This document shows positions 61,010-64,000 of a DNA stretch of 64,000 nt, in pieces; the first letter of the stretch is position 1, and the number at the start of each line of letters is the position of its first letter. Where the stretch lies: the NCBI RefSeq assembly GCF_030272615.1, contig NC_081414.1, forward strand, positions 305,695,664-305,759,663, written 5' to 3'. Made by a program: the position numbers and the translations under genes. Origin of the DNA: Cryptomeria japonica. Taxonomy: Eukaryota > Streptophyta > Pinopsida > Cupressales > Cupressaceae. The notes under the pieces are model-generated. The model was not told the DNA's origin. It searched no databases and saw only the letters and a program-made list of their open reading frames with translations.

Positions 61010-62554
61010 CTACCTATGACAAACCACCGTCCAGGGAACACTATCAGTAGGAACTTTCACAGCAAAAATAGGCAGGGAGAACCCTGCAGAGTCACTGCCA
61101 GACTGTTGTTGTAGAGCAACAACAGGCTGTTGCAGTGGAGCAACAACAAGAGAAGGAATGCCAGGAGTAGAGTGAAAGTGAGAAGCAAGAGCAACAGGAG
61201 GAGGATCCAAGGGGGCAGAAGGGGCCATAACAATAGTAACATCAACTAGGGCTTCATCAGCTATAAGGGGCACCTCATCTTGGGATGAATCAATTGAAAC
61301 AAAATCTGAAGCATTAATCGTCAAGTGGTCCTCCGTAGCATCTTTCCACCAAGTAGTAGCACCTTTGCGGTGAGAGAGAGAATAGTCAGAAGCAAGGTGA
61401 CCCATTGAGAAACACCTTCGACAGTGAAACGGGAGGCCCTCATAATCCAGTGGTTGAGTCCAAGGCCTGTCCCCAACCATTAGAACCACATCCCTAGGGA
61501 GGGCCAATGATAAGTCAACATCAATTAATAGGCGAGAAAAGGTAGAATGACCCATGGAGAATGTGGCATCATCAACCTTCAAGAAGCTGCCAATGGAGTT
61601 ACTGATGGCCTCAAAACAAGAAGGTTCCCAGAAATGGAGGGGGAGATTGGGGAGGTGGACCCAAACTAGATGAATAGAGAGAGATTCTGTAAGGGGGTTG
61701 AAGGAAGGAGTCCAGGGCTTAAGGGAGAGAGAGTGATCCTCCCAAGACCAAAGCTTACCCAAAATCAAATCATGATCATGAGTAGAGGCAAAGGAAAAAA
61801 CAAAAAACCCCTTAGCACAAGGGAAAAACTCAATGCCATAAGAAATATGGGGCTTCCAAGAATCACTCACCCAGCGATGAAGGTTCGGGAGGGAAGGCCA
61901 AAACCCAGTAAATTTGTAGACCAGAGCACTGAGTTGATAGAAGTCAACATTCTCCATAACCTCATGACCACAGACCACAACGGGAGAGGTCTTGGCACAA
62001 GGAAGAGGACGAACCCCCCTAGAAGGTTGGGCAGCAGAATTAGCCACACAGGCAAAGCTACGCATCCCAGCAAAGGGTCTGGGCATAGAAGTCTCACCCG
62101 CAGGAAGGTCGTCACTAGCACCAGTAGTAGTCGCCAAGGTATCCAAATCTAGAACTGGATTAGAGACACCAGGTTTGGGAGGGACAAAACCACCAACAGG
62201 GATCTTGGCATCCAAACCCCCAACATTAGTACCCAAAGCCGTAGGAAGACCTTCTGCAGTAGCAAAATCACCCAGTGTAGCAGATAGAGTCGCCACGACA
62301 CTAGCACCAGAAGTAGCATCCATAAGAGGGGGAAACTCACCATCGTTGTGGGAACCACCAGTGACCCACCCAATAGTAGACCAAGGCACTGGTTCAGAAG
62401 AGGAGCATGGAGCAGTAGCCGCAACCCCAGCCCGGGCAGAAGCACGACCCAACGCAGAGGGGAGTGAAGAGCCTTTGCCGGCCCACGCAGTAGCAGGCAC
62501 ATTTGAAATGCAGGAGGCAGGACAGTCGTTGGGGAGCGGGTGCGGGAGAGACAT
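61010..62554 (-). CDS. H2 ORF1: DUF4283-type LINE ORF1 protein, 514 aa, uninterrupted
   Basis: An uninterrupted 514-codon frame from 'MSLPHPLPNDCPAS' to 'VPWTVVCHR'. Residues 1-190 are Ala/Pro/Ser-rich and probably disordered. Residues about 205-290 are DUF4283-like ('LVYKFTGFWPSLPNLHRW', 'FFPCAKGFFVFSF', 'WSWEDHSLSLKPW'), then 'VWVHLPNLPLHFW' and 'LLIDVDLSLALPRDVVL'. A CCHC knuckle follows at 378-391: C378, C381 and H386 are present but the last Cys is Tyr391. The C-terminal 110 residues are Pro/Val/Gln-rich. Plant LINE ORF1 proteins bind element RNA. The start is the only ATG close to the insertion's 5' end. It could be expressed, but nothing here proves that. Confidence 0.85.
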   Translation of the reverse strand: MSLPHPLPNDCPASCISNVPATAWAGKGSSLPSALGRASARAGVAATAPCSSSEPVPWSTIGWVTGGSHNDGEFPPLMDATSGASVVATLSATLGDFATAEGLPTALGTNVGGLDAKIPVGGFVPPKPGVSNPVLDLDTLATTTGASDDLPAGETSMPRPFAGMRSFACVANSAAQPSRGVRPLPCAKTSPVVVCGHEVMENVDFYQLSALVYKFTGFWPSLPNLHRWVSDSWKPHISYGIEFFPCAKGFFVFSFASTHDHDLILGKLWSWEDHSLSLKPWTPSFNPLTESLSIHLVWVHLPNLPLHFWEPSCFEAISNSIGSFLKVDDATFSMGHSTFSRLLIDVDLSLALPRDVVLMVGDRPWTQPLDYEGLPFHCRRCFSMGHLASDYSLSHRKGATTWWKDATEDHLTINASDFVSIDSSQDEVPLIADEALVDVTIVMAPSAPLDPPPVALASHFHSTPGIPSLVVAPLQQPVVALQQQSGSDSAGFSLPIFAVKVPTDSVPWTVVCHR

Positions 62555-62569
62555 TTTTCAATTATATTA

Positions 62570-62586
62570 TACACAATTGATGTTTT
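62570..62586 (-). repeat. Target-site duplication of H2 (5' side of the element)
   Basis: TACACAATTGATGTTTT, identical to 60701-60717. Confidence 0.92.
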
Positions 62587-63815
62587 GTTTATATTAATTG
62601 ATATATTTTTCAATTCACATATGAATTGAAATATTAATTTCAAAATGTTAATCTTGAAAATGGGATCTATTGAAAATATTAGGTGGCATACATCTTGATT
62701 TTTATTAGTGGTTGGATGTGTACTTAGGTCACCAACTATGATAATTTTGGTCATAATTCTATTTTTAATAATTTTCTAACCTTAAAGAAGTATGATGTTG
62801 GGTTTAGAAAATAGAGACAATGTCATCAGGAACATAAATGTCCATTTGAATCTACTATTATAATAACCAAACATTTTAAGTAATAAAGTTATTATTGCAT
62901 CTAGGGGAGAGGGACTCATAGTTGTGAAGACTAATTTTGCAAGCATGTAGTATTCCATGGAATATTGTAGGACCTACTTTTTTTGGAATGTGAATTATAC
63001 TCTTATATATCTACAACTAATGTTTGTAGGTGTGACTCATCAAGAAAATTTTCACATTAGAATGTCTAGTGAGAAGTGTCCTAAAATTGACTTCTTAAAT
63101 ATTTGACCAAAACTTAATTATGATATCCCTAGAACAAAAATATATTTTTTACCTAGAACAATATCATACTTTTATTTAAAATATAACTTATACAACCTAA
63201 ATGATCTTAATACCTTTTGGTAACCATAAATGTTGTATCTCTAACCTTTATATCCAATACAAATGGACTGATAATTGAACATATAAAACTATTTCTTGTT
63301 ATTAAAATAATACATTGTTATTCAAAATACAACTTATTTTCAAGTTTATATGATCATGAAACTTTTTGATAATCCTTCACATTTCATGAGAAGATTGAAG
63401 GTATTTATTGTGCACACCTTTTATATTTGTGGTAAGAAAAACTATTAATATGACATGCTCCAATGCATATGAAAATAATACTAATTATGATATTTTATAT
63501 GAAACTAAAGAGTATTTATGTCACTTGTCAATGAAAATATTTATGTTTTATTGTATAACATTCATAGGTTCTCAAATTTTAAATAATTGGGCCTATCTTA
63601 ACCAACATTTGGCTAATTCTTATTTACAAGTGGACTATTTTTTTATAATATATAGTATAAATATGTTGCAAGACTAAATCTTTTAACCAAAACTATTATA
63701 CAAAAAAATAGAGCTCACCCAAATATTGACCCCTCTCCCCTAATGAAGTTAAATTAAGTTATATTTATAAATCATCTAAATATTATTATAATTAAAAATA
63801 GTATCAAATTTGTAT
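62587..63815. other. AT-rich spacer, no gene seen
   Basis: No recognised domain or repeat; an 89-codon frame at 63408-63677 looks like chance. Confidence 0.6.
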
Positions 63816-63829
63816 AACTATTTTCTCAA

Positions 63830-64000
63830 CATGGAAAATCAACAAAGTGCACTCTCTCATTTGAGTGCTTTTGTTTTGCTGTTTGTGTCTCTTTTTCTTT
63901 TGTGTCTGTGCTGGGGTGCTCCCATGTTTTGCTGTTGGTTTTTGTCTGTTTGGCTAATGGTCGACTTTTGTAAAACTTTTGGTTTCGGGTCCATGTAGAA
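63830..64000 (+). mobile_element. Possible LINE 3' tail, cut by window end
   Basis: A T/G-rich stretch (many TTTTG and TGTCTG phrases) leads to GGTTTCGGGTCC at 63981-63992. It resembles the H1 tail, where GGGTTTCGGGTCCC at 50633-50646 follows a similar T/G-rich stretch. If correct, it is a strongly 5'-truncated LINE-type insertion continuing past the window. Confidence 0.4.

Larger units (their letters stand above)
60718..62569 (-). mobile_element. ORF1-only LINE derivative H2 (half-LINE), ORF intact
   Basis: The 1852-bp minus-strand insertion is bracketed by a perfect 17-bp direct repeat. It starts 15 bases before the ORF1 start codon, contains one uninterrupted 514-codon ORF1-type gene and a roughly 290-base tail, and has no reverse transcriptase or endonuclease. 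Base composition is far richer in G+C than the flanks. The intact frame and perfect duplication argue for a recent insertion. It must have used enzymes from another LINE. Confidence 0.87.

Noticed and set aside
61010-62569. G+C-rich block as a CpG island or host gene promoter
   Set aside because: It is exactly bounded by target-site duplications and encodes a LINE ORF1, so composition reflects the inserted element.
61992-62597. 201-codon plus-strand frame, and a 201-codon minus-strand frame at 62149-62754
   Set aside because: Shadows of the H2 ORF1 caused by its G+C-rich N-terminal region.

Overview
The window is intergenic DNA from a large, repeat-filled plant genome, and I found no convincing host gene in it. 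It is AT-rich, carries long microsatellites, and nearly all coding-like sequence belongs to retrotransposons: Ty3/gypsy, Ty1/copia, LINEs and non-autonomous derivatives. The very long LTRs (3.6 kb), deep nesting, and heavily decayed but recognisable gag-pol and LINE open reading frames suggest a big-genome seed plant, perhaps a gymnosperm. That assignment is inference; no marker gene proves it.

Layout. Positions 1-3172 hold the 3' part of a LINE (L1: zf-RVT, RNase H, then an unrecognised coding-like stretch). It appears to sit inside an older LINE ORF1 relic (3178-3640). Positions 5645-6360 hold diverged duplications and a SINE-like segment with pol III boxes. Positions 6361-8741 are a 5'-truncated LINE insertion (L2) bracketed by a perfect 17-bp target duplication; it carries RNase H plus a downstream reading frame with a coiled-coil tail. 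An LTR with its polypurine tract lies at 9901-10495. AT-rich repeat DNA follows to about 13.4 kb.

From about 13.4 to 42.4 kb is a nest of LTR elements. The oldest is a gypsy element (G1). Its 5' LTR is split by a non-autonomous minus-strand LTR element (N1, 13997-32923). N1's 3' LTR is split by a 12-kb chromovirus-type gypsy element (G2, 14848-26928, perfect 5-bp duplication AATGA). N1's 5' LTR is split by a solo LTR (30668-31905). A second solo LTR (36640-37812) interrupts the G1 reverse transcriptase.

From 42.4 to 49 kb there are satellite-like duplications, microsatellites and a dispersed non-coding repeat. Two short insertions, H1 (49041-50677) and H2 (60718-62569), each contain only a LINE ORF1-type protein (DUF4283-like region plus CCHC knuckle) and a short tail, with perfect 15- and 17-bp target duplications and no reverse transcriptase. 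They look like plant half-LINEs, and H2 keeps an uninterrupted 514-codon frame. Between them lies a minus-strand Ty1/copia element (C1, 51678-59190). The window ends in what may be another LINE tail.

How the parts work together: the autonomous families (LINE, gypsy, copia) would supply enzymes, while N1 and H1/H2 appear to be passengers using shared ends (LTR motifs for N1, a GGG...CCC tail motif for the LINE-like insertions). Almost every catalytic domain I could read carries stops, frameshifts or lost active-site residues, so none of the elements here looks able to move by itself.
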